A program made the translations under genes and the position numbers. A stretch of DNA of 64,000 nt from Megaustenia siamemsis (Eukaryota; Mollusca; Gastropoda; Stylommatophora; Ariophantidae). Under the pieces are notes generated by a model that saw only the letters and a program-made list of their open reading frames with translations, did no database searches and had not been told where the DNA came from. The stretch covers positions 105,607,779 to 105,671,778 of the forward strand of contig JAVIAB010000092.1 of the NCBI GenBank assembly GCA_032433765.1, in the 5' to 3' direction. This document shows positions 21,400-33,534 of this stretch, one piece after another. Positions within the stretch are counted from its first letter, which is position 1. Each line of letters opens with the position of its first letter.

Positions 21400-23370
21400 C
21401 TTCTTCTTCTTCTTCTTTCCTTCCTCATCTGCCTTTCAGCGTCGAGGGGAGATATAATTTGCGGTTTTTTGCTCTTCTGTACGCCTCTGCTGCTGTTATG
21501 TTTCCTAGTGCTTCTAATATTCCATCGATCCATCTTTTTCATGGGCGACCCTTGGGTCTGGTGTTCTCACAACGTTTGTTGAAGGCTCATTGTGTTGTGT
21601 TTTGTTCTTTCTGTCTTGTCACGTGGCCAAACCATTTTATCTGTTGTTTCCTTATATATTCTATGGCGGGGGCTATTCCTAGCTTTTTTCTCAGTTCTTC
21701 ATCTCTGATCTTATCTCTCAGACTGTTTCCTGTCATTCGTCTAACACATTTCATCTCTGTAGAGGTTATTTTTCTTATTGTTCTTGCATCTAGGGTCCAG
21801 GTCTGGCTTTGGTAGCACAACGTTGGGATGAAGATTGTATTGTATAGTGCTCGTTTTGCCTCCAGAGTAATTTCCTTCTTGGACAATAGTGGCGATAACT
21901 GTCCAATGATTTGACAAGCCTTGTTGCATCTTGATTCTATCTCTGCTGTTTGAGAATTGTCATTTGCCATTAGACTTCCTAGGCATTTGAATTCCTCTAC
22001 TTGTTTTAGTTGTCTGCCTTCTATAGTTATGTTGATGTTCTGTTTATTTTTGGCGACATTCCTGACTTCTGTTTTTTTTATGTTGATTTTCATGTTGTAT
22101 TTTGTGCCTGAGATGTTGAGTTTGTTTAAGTGTTCTTGTGGGTCTTCTTTTGTTTCATGTATTAGTGCCTGATCGTCTGCAAATAAAAGCTCGTTGATCT
22201 CCTCTGTCTCTGATGGGTTGGCTAGCTTGCATATATAGTCCATGTATATAATAAACAGTAGGGGGGATAGTACGCACCCTTGTCTTACACCTGATCTAAC
22301 TTCGAAGTGGTATGTGTAGCCTGCTGATGTTCTGACCCTGCAGCTGCTGTTGATGTAGAGACTTTTAATAAGGTTGGTTAGATGTTGGCTTACTCCGTAT
22401 GTTGTTAGTATCTGCCACAGTTGTTCTCTGTTTACTCTGTTCGAGTGCTTTTTCCTGGTCAATGAAGGCTATGTATAAGTTTTGATTGTGTTCTGTCGTT
22501 TTTTCTGCAAGCTGTTTTAATGTGAATAGTGCGTCAGTACATCCTCTGTTTTTACGGAACCCCATCTGAGAATCGCTTTACTGTAGATCTATTATTGGTC
22601 TCAGCCTTTTTTCCAAGATTTTGGCATATAGCTTTCCTACATGGCTGAGAAGAGATATACCTCAATATTGATTGCAGTGTCTTTTGCTACCTTTCTTTTT
22701 CCATATTGGTACGATGATTGCCTTTTGCCAGTCTTCTTGGGCTTGTTGTTGGTGCCATGCTGCATTAAATATTCAGTGCAGCCATTGCACTCCTGTTTCT
22801 CCTGCTGTTGATATTATTTCTATTGGTATGTTATCTATCTCTGGTGCTTTATTTCTTGGTGCATATTTGATTACTTCTTCGATTTCCTCTTTCATGATGT
22901 TGGGTTTAGTATTTGTGAGTTCTAGCATGGTTTTCGTTGTCTTATTGGTAGTTGATATGTTTAACAGGTCTTCAAAATATTCTTTCCATCTCTGTTGCAT
23001 ACATTGGTTATTTGATATTGGCTGTCCGTCTTTGTCATTTATCAGCTCAGTAGGATCATGGTTTTCTTTTCTCGCTCTTGTAGCTTTTACTGCTTTGTGG
23101 AAATCTCTTGTGGCTGTCTTGAAGTCCCTGCTCATGTTTTGTCCGAATTCTGTCCAATTCTTTTGCTTAGCTTCTTTGATCAAAATTTTAACTCTCTTTC
23201 GAACTAAGACATATTTTTCATATTTTTCTTGGTTCTTTTTCTCCCTCCAATTTTTAAACAGTTTCTTCTTTTCTTTAACTGCTTCTCTGATTGTTTCGTT
23301 CCACCACGGATGTGCTACTATTGTTAGCTGATAATCAAGGGGTGTAATTTGTTGAATCCACACAGTATTA
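21400..23370 (-). mobile_element. Type D RTE-like LINE, longest copy, frameshifted reverse transcriptase
   Basis: The minus strand runs from about 23370 to an (AAG)n tail at 21400-21420. The first open piece (23363-22773) is the linker between endonuclease and RT (HPWWNETIREAVKEKKKLFK). RT motifs follow across at least two frameshifts: an RKNRGCTDALF block (22550), VRQGCVLSPLLF (22280), FADDQALIHET (22180), then KCLGSLMANDNSQTAEIESR, the TLDARTIRKITSTEMKCVRR tail and KWFGHVTRQKEQ. The endonuclease is missing (5'-truncated). The F-x-D-x-x-K-A block is degraded (AFIDQEKALE), so it is dead. The 34.9-35.9 kb copy is nearly the same sequence over their shared length. Confidence 0.9.
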
Positions 23371-23414
23371 AATTTCTATTTTGCTGCCAGTATATAACTT
23401 GGGTGTAATATTTT

Positions 23415-24380
23415 CTGCTTGGTTAGATAAAAAAGTAGGAATATAACTGAGATATATCATTGTCTTCTTGACTGGACTATAAAAGTTGGTATATAATTGA
23501 TATATATGTATATATAAATAAATTGGGCTTGAGATCAGTCATAAAAAGACTAATGTCATGAAAAGCTTAATTCCAAAGATGACAGAATATTCATGGAAAA
23601 TAAACCAGTGGAAGAGATTGACCACTTTATCTATCTTGGAAGTCACATTAATCGGGAAGGGGATACCAATAAAGAAATTAGAATCAGAATAGCTAACAGC
23701 ACAAACACAAAACTTAGATTATTCAAATCAAACGTATTATCGACCCTTATGTATGCGCGTGAGAGCTGGAAAACAACAAGAGACACAGAAACAAAGTTGA
23801 ACACATTCGAAAATAAACGTCTAAGGAAATTACTTGTTATAGCGTGGAACAAATTCAAAATAAATGAGGAAATTAGAGAAATCGCCAATCAACTACTAAT
23901 ATCTTCAGTAATCCAGAAAAGACGATGGTTGTATGTTAGACATGTGATGAGGAGAGAAAATAACCGAATAACAAAGCAAGCCCTCATGTGGGAAACAACA
24001 GGTAAGCGTAAAAAAGGGTCTCTGACCCAGAGAGACACTGAGAAGAACATTGATCAGAGAGGCAAGAGCAGCAGGAATCGGCTCCCTCACTGAAATAGTG
24101 ATACTTGCACAGAACAGAGACAAATGAAGAGATTTGATAAAATATCTTTAGAAGGATTGAAAACTGCTAGAATAAAAATTTAGATAAGATAAAGAGTATC
24201 TGGGTCTATGCTCTATGGACCGGCTACAGCTCGAAAGATCAATAGATAGATAGCTATATATATCAATAACTGCTTAGCTTGACTAAATTTTGTATGTAAT
24301 TGACATATATAATTAATTGCTTAGCTAGACTAGAGAAGTTGGTATACAACTGAGACACATTATTGCCTACTTTTACTTCA
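23415..24380. repeat. Degenerate ~50-bp repeats resembling the start of the next FAM184 exon
   Basis: Units at about 23418, 23468, 24270 and 24318 share the pattern tagactagagaagttggtat followed by ataactgagatatat. A type C LINE sits in the middle. The last unit adjoins the acceptor of the following exon, whose first bases carry the same agagaagttggta word. Confidence 0.6.
23520..24253 (+). mobile_element. Type C LINE 3' fragment with (TAGA)n tail
   Basis: Reads EEIDHFIYLGSHINREGDTN, then LRLFKSNVLSTLMYARESWK, then RRWLYVRHVMRRENNRITKQ and TTGKRKKG, ending in aatagatagatag at 24240-24252. It matches the nested type C copy at 4.7-5.4 kb. A frameshift lies in the GRP region. Confidence 0.88.
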
Positions 24381-24381
24381 G

Positions 24382-24543
24382 GTTACTAGATTAGAGAAGT
24401 TGGTAAAGGAAAGTGAACAGGGATTGGGCTCTGCCTCTGGTCAGCTTGCAAGTTTGAAGGATGTCATTTCACAACTCAGAAGAGAACTTGATCAAACAAG
24501 ATTGGAACTAAATACATCCCAGGCAACAGCAGCAAACCTGCAG
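24382..24543 (+). CDS. FAM184A: FAM184A-like protein, sixth recognised exon (54 codons)
   Basis: Acceptor ttttacttcag and donor CAG|gtaact, phase 0 at both ends. The sequence VKESEQGLGSASGQLASLKD corresponds to the vertebrate FAM184A block VRKSEQGLGSAEGLIASLQD. This is the most diagnostic match in the gene and the reason for preferring FAM184A over FAM184B. In the vertebrate protein this block lies near the middle, so a C-terminal half should follow; no further exon is recognisable in the next 25 kb. Confidence 0.92.
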
Positions 24544-25245
24544 GTAACTTTTGCTGTCCTCCTTCTTCATGATGCTTTTCCTCAATTCTTGTTATTTCTA
24601 TTTTTTTCATCAGTAATACTTTTTTTTCATTTTAAATTAAGACACTCATAGTCATTAATCATTTTCAATATTCTTTCTCTTTTTTTTTTATTTTAAATAT
24701 CCTCTATGAATACTGGAACCTCACTACACCACCATTGGAACTTTATTAATTTGCAAACATCTTGAAGCATTTATTTCTAGCTGATTTTTACATTACAGAT
24801 TTAAAAAATAATTTGGTTATGTTGTTTTTTTAAGCAAGTCTTATTTGGTAATTGTATCCTTCCCACCGCATGTTTAAATATATTATACTTGGAGTAGACA
24901 TAAAATTGCATATAAATTGTTTAAAAAAAACCAGCTATTCATTATTTAGAGAGTACAAAACTTTTCATATTAATTTATCTTGTATAAAATAGTAATCTTT
25001 TAATATCCTTTTATTTTGTATAAGTGATTAATAATTTAATATTCTCATATTTTGTTCCGGCTTTTGCTGGTTGCATGGCTTGAATTAAAAATTGTGCTGA
25101 ATTTACTTAATGTCTCTAAATTCCATCTTTCATTCTCATTCTGGTTTCCTTTTTGCTTTATCACCTGATGTTTTCATGTATTAGGCTTGAGCTGCAGAGA
25201 TGCATAGGTCAGATGCCTAAACCCTTTGATGTTTTTTTGTTCAGT
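24544..25245. other. Intron or downstream sequence, unannotated
   Basis: Very AT-rich, no supported feature. Confidence 0.5.
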
Positions 25246-25258
25246 ATAGTAAGGAACA

Positions 25259-25615
25259 AATGTGGTTTTACAGAAGAATGTTGAGAATACCATGGACAGC
25301 TAAGAAGAGTAATGAAGAGGTTTTGAGAAAGGTCAAAGCAAAAAGAGAGCTAATTTCCAATGTTAGGAAGAGACAATCATCATTTTTTGGCCATGTAATG
25401 AGAAGAGAACAACTTGAATATATTGTAACAACTGGAAAAATTGTGGGACGAAGAGATAGAGGGAAGCAAAGAGAAAAAATAACAGACAGCTTAAGAGAGT
25501 GGCTTGGCAGAAGGTCAACAACAGAAATGATAAATAGCTGCCGAGATCGAAAGTTGTGGAGAGACATGATCACCTACGCCACTAGGCCTGGTACTTGATG
25601 ATGATGATGATGATG
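25259..25615 (+). mobile_element. Type A LINE 3' end, 13-bp TSD, intact tail
   Basis: The direct repeat atagtaaggaaca lies at 25246-25258 and 25616-25628. About 112 uninterrupted codons: MWFYRRMLRIPWTAKKSNEE, SSFFGHVMRREQLEYIVTTG, REKITDSLREWLGRRSTTEM, then ITYATRPGT and an (ATG)n tail. Young and 5'-truncated. Confidence 0.93.
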
Positions 25616-25689
25616 ATAGTAAGGAACAGGCAAATAATAACAATGATGTAGTAAGCTGGTAGCAGGGAGCAAGTGGTGGGGTGTAACAT

Positions 25690-26508
25690 ACACTCCTAAA
25701 AAGTAATAGTGACAGCTTTACAAAAAAGAACAAAACAAAATAATGACTTTTAGGCCTACATGCTACCTTCTTCAGAAAACAAGAATAACACAAATGGACA
25801 ATGAAATAAAGATAACTCTACTACATGTTTTAGAATAACCAGAACTAGTAGACCAAGGAGAAATAAAAATGAAATAGAAAAACAATTGAAATGAGAAGAC
25901 AAACCAAAAGAGAAATATATTACAAGTAAATAATTAACAAAGGGAGCCGCTATAGCTTAGTGGTTAGTGAACTGGACTACAAAGGGCAAGAGGTAGGGTT
26001 CGATCCCAACCGATGGCTTCACAAAGCATTAAATGGGTACCTGATTTTTTCTGGAAAAGTAAAGCGGCACAGGCGTAATACCGACCACATTACCCCAAAA
26101 AAATCATGTGCTGAAGGTCTGTAAAATTTAAGGTCACTAACACCATATTTCTTTTGGCGTGATGGGGGCTCTTTACTTTTTAAAATTTAAATAATGAACA
26201 AAATTAATAAAACACTTAACCTGGAAATCAACACAGTAGCTCCGATTAGCATGCTGATGGACGTTAGATACAAGTAATAAATTAAAACTAGTCTCATACG
26301 CATCATTCTCATTTAATTTTTTTTTTTATTTCATTTTTGTTTCTCAATTGATATGCTAGTTCTGGTTACTCTAAAACATGCAGTAGAGTTATCTTCATTC
26401 CGTTGTTCGTTTGTGTTGTTCTTTTTTTCTGAAAAAAGCCACAAGTAGGATGAAAAATCATTATTTTGTTCTGTTATTTTCTTTTTTTAAGTTGTCACAA
26501 TACTTTAT
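25690..26508. repeat. Foldback structure: ~185-bp inverted arms around a SINE
   Basis: The left arm (about 25690-25885) is the reverse complement of the right arm (about 26320-26508) with moderate divergence. Paired words include actctactacatgttttaga with ctaaaacatgcagtagagt, and aaaacaaaataatgac with tcattattttgttctgtt. The ~440-bp spacer contains a SINE at 25942-26188. Probably a MITE-like or foldback element, or an inverted duplication. Confidence 0.8.
25942..26188 (+). mobile_element. tRNA-derived SINE (main family) in the foldback loop
   Basis: Starts gggagccgctatagcttagtg (box A), box B ggttcgatccc near 26000, and ends with ctctttacttttt. Flanked by aaataatKaacaaa (25928-25941 and 26189-26202, one mismatch). 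Confidence 0.9.
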
Positions 26509-26756
26509 AGAAATTTATGTAATACTTCACCATGTGCTTCCTGTTCAACATAGTCAATAGCTGATGTTATACTCACCCATTTTCTCAAGCTTTCATCTAT
26601 AATTTTATCTCTTCTAGTTTATTTTACTGTTTTCCTATACATTTAATTAAACATGTTATCATATTCTTGTACAAAGACCATTTTTTTGGCCCACTCTTTT
26701 CGATTTCTGACTGCTGAGTGATCTTTTTAATATGCAAAACAACACACTTAGGACCT

Positions 26757-26920
26757 ATTTGTTGCCGCTATCCGAGGCCCAGACATTTGGTGTTACTACC
26801 AGGAAAAGGTAGTCATTATACCATGAAGAAGCCACATATTCAATTTTGAAAATTTCCCATCACTTGTTGGCGAGATTTGAACCACATCTTCCTATCCAGA
26901 GGCTTTTAGACCACTTGGCT
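26757..26920 (-). mobile_element. Possible tRNA-like SINE fragment
   Basis: In reverse, ggttcaaatctcgcc (26868-26882) fits an internal promoter box B. No family copies are seen here; weak call. Confidence 0.3.
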
Positions 26921-26924
26921 GATT

Positions 26925-27290
26925 TTGTATAAGAGAGTTAACCATTAATATTCCCTTTTTGTATAAGAGAGTTAACCACTAATATTCCCTTTTTGTATAA
27001 GAGAGTTAACCATTAATATTCCCTTTTTGTATAAGAGAGTTAACCACTAATATTCCCTTTTTGTATAAGAGAGTTAACCATTAATATTCCCTTTTTGTAT
27101 AAGAGAGTTAACCATTAATATTCCCTTTTTGTATAAGAGAGTTAACCATTAATATTCCCTTTTTGTGTAAGAGAGTTAACCATTAATATTCCCTTTTTGT
27201 ATAAGAGAGGTAACCATTAATATTCCCTTTTTGTATAAGAGAGTTAACCATTAATATTCCCTTTTTGTATAAGAGAGTAATATTTTAATA
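26925..27290. repeat. 34-bp minisatellite, about 11 copies
   Basis: Unit ctttttgtataagagagtta plus accattaatattcc; variants are accact, gtgtaag and gaggtaa. Confidence 0.96.
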
Positions 27291-27921
27291 TCCCTTTTTT
27301 AAGAGAGTATCGTATATTTTGTATAAAAGAGTAATTATTTCATGTCCACTAGTTTTATTTATGACGTATTTAAAAGTGCACACAAGAAATGTTGTGTTAG
27401 TGCCAGATTTATCCATCACAATTTTCACATTTCTTGGTGTATGGTTACAAACATGATTGGATACCATACTTTTACAGAGGAAATACATTTCTGACAAATC
27501 ACTCTAGAGGCCAGCAGGCACCACTGAAGTCAGAATAAGTCAGCCGCAGCTGGAAGTTAAACCCCCAACTTATCATATAATATATTCACATTTTTTCAAT
27601 AGCCACCCAATTTGTGTATAAAACAATATCTTCCAGTATCTGCTCTTCTAGTGTCTGCTTATTATAAATTAGAGATTGTCAGTTATTTAATATCTACTCA
27701 TTTTTGCATAAAAGATTAATATCCACTCCTTTTATGTAAAAAAGTAAAAATATGAATATCCACCCATGATGAGTGGCAATTCAAACTAACTAACTCATTG
27801 TCGCTCATCTTTTAAACTTCAGGTGCACAATCAGTTGTTTCAAAATTGACATGTTGATTCCCAAAACAATTTCCTGCATTGAAATGAAGCTTAACATGTT
27901 TTTGCATTATTATAAATTATT

Positions 27922-28191
27922 CTGAACTCTTTCTGTACGTTTCGTCGCATAGTGCGCCACGCTCAATTTAATAGAGTGAACACCATCAAACCATATACTT
28001 TTTACATGTTTTGTATCATCTTGATATTGGTGAAATCTAATAGCTTGTTCAATTATCTAAATATTCATATATAATATGTTATATATTAAATAAGTATAAA
28101 TATATAGATTGATTCTTAAAACCATGAACAAATTTGTCTCTGAAATCTCTTCCGTTGCGTCGATTTTAAGCTTCCATACGGAAGGAGTTAA
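27922..28191. mobile_element. MITE copy 1 (short TIRs, TTAA-like ends)
   Basis: About 270 bp beginning gaactctttctgtacg and ending ccatacggaaggagttaa, whose reverse complement reads ttaactccttccgtatgg. A paralogue at 59649-60236 shares the interior (ttttgtatcatcttg, attggtgaaatc, aatttgtctct). The TTAA at the right end suggests a piggyBac-type target preference, which is inferred. Confidence 0.7.
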
Positions 28192-29840
28192 ACATGTCTT
28201 TTTGTCTCAGACTGATATGAATTACTTTCAGTACTATTTTCTTGTGAATGTTTTTTTTTAATAGTCATTAATTAATTGCCATGCTTTTTTGCAATTTATG
28301 AATTCTGAAACACTCATAATTGAAATAATATTTTGGGTTACTCCATACTAACATAAGTTTTTCAATTTCTTAATTTGTCTATGATCTTTTAACACCAAGG
28401 CAAGTTGCTTGTTTTGAGACATTGACCTTTTTAAATTGTTTTTTTTAATCTTTTGATATGGAATATATTGTTAATGAGTCTATATCTCATGCAATATCTA
28501 ATATGGTTTTCACTATTTTCTTGGGTTAATAGAAGATGTTTGGTAGGCAGAAGGTACTTTGGAAGCAGTTTATAACTCACAGCTGAAATCTTGCAAAACA
28601 AAGAGGGTAACCTGTCTTTTATTTCTTTCTTTCTGTGTTAATATTTGAAAGTTAAATGTGTTATAACATTATGTGAATGATTATTTAATAAAATAGCCAC
28701 AGAAATGTATGGAGATACATGAAAGTTGAGGCAAGCTTTATGTAAACTTGACATAAGTTCTGAAAAATGTTGATGCTCAGAGAAAATATTTTAATAAATT
28801 TAATCTGAAAAGTTCTTCTTCATATCAATATATATTTAAATTTGAATTCAAACAACATATATTATTCAAAGTGTATGTTTTTTCTAGATAGATGTGTTGA
28901 TTAATTTATTTGTTAGGAGATATACAAATGAACTGTATATATTTTTTGGAGTAATATAAATTTTACTTGAATTATTAAGAATATTTTAGGGACTGTAATA
29001 GATAGGAATATGAACATGATGCAGGAAAAATACAATTGGTTATTGGTTATGGAAGGCCTCGGTATCACTGCAAACAAATCAAAATCCATAATTGCTCAAC
29101 CACCTGTGCCAGTGGAATCATCCAAATTACTAACTCATCTCCCAAAGAAAGGTAACTGTAGTCCCCTCGTAGCAGTCTCAGCACACGCCAAAAGACATAA
29201 GGCGAAACCGCGCAGAAAGTGAACACAGCCAACTGTTCCCTGTCATAAATTATCATCCTTCATCGTAAACAATTGGGACATCGAAACATGATCAAAACGG
29301 ATGAGACACACAGCTCACGGTGTGCATAGAGCACTTGACTCAGTAGCTCCTACAGCAAGCCGGACTTGGAATATGAGGAAACTGCAACAAGGACCACCTT
29401 TCAGACATAGCCTTCAATGGTTCCTGCCGCCTATCCACCATATACCATGGAAGTTCACGTCCTCCCGAAAATGATGATCGTCATAATGAGAACAAAAAAT
29501 GTATAGCGCTTGATGATGTTAGGGCATTGTTCTTGACACCAACTGAACATATAAACACACAGGTAGTCGTCGAATTATTCCTGTCACACATCAAATAACA
29601 GACCCTACGGTTAGCGTACAATGAATGAAACATAGTGCAATTTCCCAAAGAGGAAAATCTTCGGTCGACTTGAAGGAGCAATCCATTAATGCGTTTCAGC
29701 ATGTAAATAACTTGCGTCAAAAATCCCAACGTTGGCCATTGAACAGCATTCACTGTGACGTAAACCGCATGTCAACACTAGACGGTGAAGGTCGCCGTTA
29801 CAATACTTGACTTGTCAAAAAGAAACATTGTTGTATGTAC
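28192..29840. other. Unannotated stretch
   Basis: 28.2-29.0 kb is AT-rich with nothing recognised. 29.0-29.8 kb is more GC-rich and holds short open frames on plus (29010-29222; around 29470-29580) with no recognisable domain, possibly debris of the LINE that follows. Confidence 0.4.
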
Positions 29841-30119
29841 TCACCGGTGCAGATTTGTTCACTTCGTCGCGCAGATTTGCTAAGTAGAACTTCATTTTGA
29901 TTTCAACACAGAAAATTGCAATCAGAGAGCCGAAATTAATCAAACCCCAGATGCATTGTCTGCAGCGATCGAGAGAACGTGAAACGTTCCACCATTTTGA
30001 AACGGAAGTCCAGGAAAAATACAAAAACCTGCTTTGAATGATTAGCAGAATAGGACTTTTGATTAACTAAGAAAGATGAGAGTAATGAATAAATATAGTC
30101 AATCAATAAAAAAATGGAT

Positions 30120-32740
30120 AAACTTAGAAGGTACAAGTCAAAGAAATAGACTTCAGTTAGGATACAGACCCCTGTTCCTTGCATGGTTGTAAATGTGTAT
30201 GCCTGTAATGGAAAGGTGTACACACAACAATGGCAGAATCTATTCGCGTCCAAGGAGGAGAACATCATTTTCTGCGGAGACTTTAATGCAAGAGACAACC
30301 AATGGGGTAACATCATAACCAACAAGCAGGGAGAAGACCTAGAGAATGCACTGGTGTTGACCGATTTAGTGTGCTTGAATGATGGAAGGGCAACCAGAAC
30401 AGAATGGCCACTTGAACAGGGAACTCTGATAGTGTCATTGACCTGGCACTTGTGTCTTCCACCTTCACACCAGTTTGCAGGTGGAGTGTATTGGGATTCT
30501 GCGGAAGTGATCACTATCCATGTGTCCTCCTAATTGCGAAAGGCAGAAATAGAAGCCAGAAAAGCAAGCTCAACACATTCCACTATGGGAACACAGATCA
30601 GGACGTTATTAGAAAAATCAGACATACGAAACAAGGTGCCCCTACGTGGCGCGCAGGAGAGATGGCTCTGGTGGAACATAGAAATCGGGGAAGCTTGGCG
30701 GAACAAGAATCAAACAGCCAAGACATGGCACAAAACCAGAAAAAATGGAAGAATACAATCTGAGCTCTTGAAGTGTCTGAAAGAAGAGGTCAACCAAAAA
30801 ATGATGCACTTTAAACTATGTGCTAAGCAGGAAAAGGATGCCAAGTGGGATGATTTCTGCAAAAAAATGTGATCAGAAAAATCATTCTGGCACCTTCATC
30901 AGAGCATGAAGAGCACAACACGATAAAGAGGCATGCCAGATTTCCAGAGCACAGGCCAGATATGGCACAAATTTGATGCGAGCAAAGGGAAGGCCCTGTT
31001 TGTCCGCTACATTGAGCAGACTGACCAAAGAAATGAGGCTTCGATACCATGACATAAGCGATTTAGCTGACGATGACTAGAAAAGAGTGGCCAAAAAGTT
31101 TAATGCCAGCATCCAGAGTGGCCAGATTAAGGAGTAGTGGCTACTACTTACTACCGCTACCGAAGCCAAACAAGGACCATTCTCTGATCAGTGCCTACAG
31201 AATCATCAAGATGCAGAACACTGCGGACAAGTTATGGGAGAAAATAATTGCCCATGTACTCACCTGTCACCTTGAACAGATACATGCATTCCTACCCACA
31301 CTTGGAGGTTATAGATATAACAAAGAGACATGGCTCAATGTGGCAGTCTTCACCTATGACGTCTTTGAAGACTTCCACAGATGTGAGGAGACATGTGCTG
31401 CTGCTATAGTTCTGGAGGATGCATACAACAAAGTACCATTTTAATACCTCATGCACATGCTCCTCAAACTGGCGGTGCACTCCTTCCTCATTAGATGAAT
31501 CACTGCAGCACTGTTTCAGAGGAAGATAATACTCAGATGTGTAAGTTGCTCATCCGAGCCAACATTCATTTGTCCAGTGCTGCCACAAAGCTCAACATTG
31601 TCACCAGTTCTATGTAACCTGAATACAATAAGGATATATGAACAACAGCTGGATGGGAGCGGGAGATCTGTGACTTTTGCTGATGACATTCTGTTACGTC
31701 AACAGGGAAGAGACAGAAGGGAAATTTCTTCCACACTGCATAATGAACTCAATCGCATCTCTTCCTGGTGTTGGCTTTTCAACCATTAATGACAGGATCA
31801 AGATCTGGAGGGCACGAGCATACCTGAAGATAAGTGCAGATAAAAAACATCCTTTGTACTACTAGCTCAACACAGGGAAAGGTGTTAGGCTAAGAAGAAG
31901 CGAATCATGGGTGGGTCGAGCAGAAGATGTCATCAAACAGGTCTGTGGGCTTACCAGTATCAACACTGGCGAGGAGTGGATATCGGTGCCTACATCATTC
32001 AGGGGCACATTCTTGTTTATTGTCACACTTAACAGGAAATGTAGGGAGCTGAACTCAATCGTGGTCAGTGGAGGTCAATGGTCTCATCTGGGACAACCCT
32101 GATGAGAATTATGCTGTCATCTATACAGATAGATCCGTAATATGACATTGAAGGAGTACATGGACATTTACAGCACACCCTGCAGTGGTGCATACATTGT
32201 GACCACAAGTATCATGACAATGGAGGTGATGGCAGTGACCAGGGCATTCTTCTAGCTAGAGTCACAAGACTACACCCATGCCTGAATACTGAGTGGTTCG
32301 ATGAGCATGATAAGAAAAGTAGAGGCGGGCTCTGTATGTAGGCAATGGGTAGAGTCATTGCAGACATCAAAAATATGTAGTCACCTTTGTCTACATCCCT
32401 GGACATGCGGGAGTTCTGGGAAATTAAAGATCGGACATGTTGGTTAGCTGCGCTATCTTTGAAGACGGCCGGCCAACAAATGGATCAGGCGGATGTCATC
32501 AATGCCCTCCAAGATGTGGGAAGAGCACAGGACTTCGACAACCATGAGTCCAAGTCACTCCTTAGGATGAAAGAGATGGGAGATAAGATGGGCACAGCCA
32601 GAAATGAGAAATGTTGTGGGCGTATAGGAAGACTTATCAACCAACACAGAACTGTAGTTTGAGTTGGTGGACACTGCAGGACTTGCTGAGGAGTGGATCT
32701 GAGCACCTATGGACATGTTCGGAGTGCGATGATGATGACC
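30120..32740 (+). mobile_element. Decayed RNase H-type LINE (endonuclease, RT, RNase H in pieces)
   Basis: In order across many frameshifts and stops: endonuclease pieces VVNVYACNGK and FCGDFNARDNQWGN (30185-30320); linker WWNIEIGEAWRNKNQTAKTW; RT pieces LPLPKPNKDHSLISAYRI (31160) and VTFADDILL (31670); RNase H pieces IYTDRS (32120) and FVYIPGHAG (32390); then the C-terminal tail VINALQDVGRAQDF and RIGRLINQHRT ending near 32730. It is the same broad LINE group as the intact element at the left edge but a different lineage. Non-functional. Confidence 0.85.
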
Positions 32741-33534
32741 CGCAAATAACTCAATAATTCATCATCAGATGGTGGTATACATTGGAATGGTGGGAGAATA
32801 GATTTCTGAAGAAAGAACTTGAATAGAAATTTTGTGTGACTCCACTATTTTGTTCTGATAGGAGGCTGATTGTGTTAATTTATGTGGGAAACGTTAATTT
32901 GCTTTCTACAGTAATCTTGTGTATGTTAGTTGTCAATATACTTAACTGATTGATCATTCTGAATTCTATATTTTTATAATCTTCCTGCTGAATCCTGGTG
33001 ATTTGCTTCTAATTGTTTTTACTTTTGCTGCTGAACGGTTTACAGAATTCAAGAAGATATCTAAACAACAGTGTCAGTCGCTGTTGCCATCAATGTGTTG
33101 ATTAATACCCATGAAGATCATCATCTCAGATAGTGATGTCCAACCACTTCTTATATTTTATTTTATTTTGATGTTTTTTGAGAAATGTAGGAGAGTGTTG
33201 TGTGGGGGTGGGGGGAAAAATATCTTTATAGCATTGTCCCATTTCTGAAGTCTGTAGGGTGGAATTATAGGACTAGAGAATAAAGGCCACTTGTCCAGTG
33301 CGGTCACTATGAGATGTTCTAGTCTGAGTTTTTATTTCACACCCCCCCTCCCCCTCCCCAGATAGAAAGAACTTTTGACTCCACCATGATTTGAACCTGC
33401 ATTCTCTTGGGAAAGGAAGAGAGCTTAATTTGATTGACTCATTATTTGTACAGATTGTAAATACTTTGAGTGCCACATTCATCGTCATCACTGTCAGCCC
33501 CTAGTGGATCACAAATCTTCAATTAAATATTTTA
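32741..33534. other. Unannotated, with a possible tRNA-like segment
   Basis: In reverse, ggttcaaatcatgg at 33386-33399 resembles a box B. Otherwise nothing is supported. G- and C-rich runs lie at 33205-33218 and 33342-33360. Confidence 0.3.

Noticed and set aside
21388..23325. gtgctactatt at both ends of the type D LINE as a TSD
   Set aside because: The right-hand occurrence lies inside the element's coding sequence, so it cannot be a target duplication.
28545..28612. Possible FAM184 exon AEGTLEAVYNSQLKSC
   Set aside because: Weak acceptor, short, no match to the expected next coiled-coil block.
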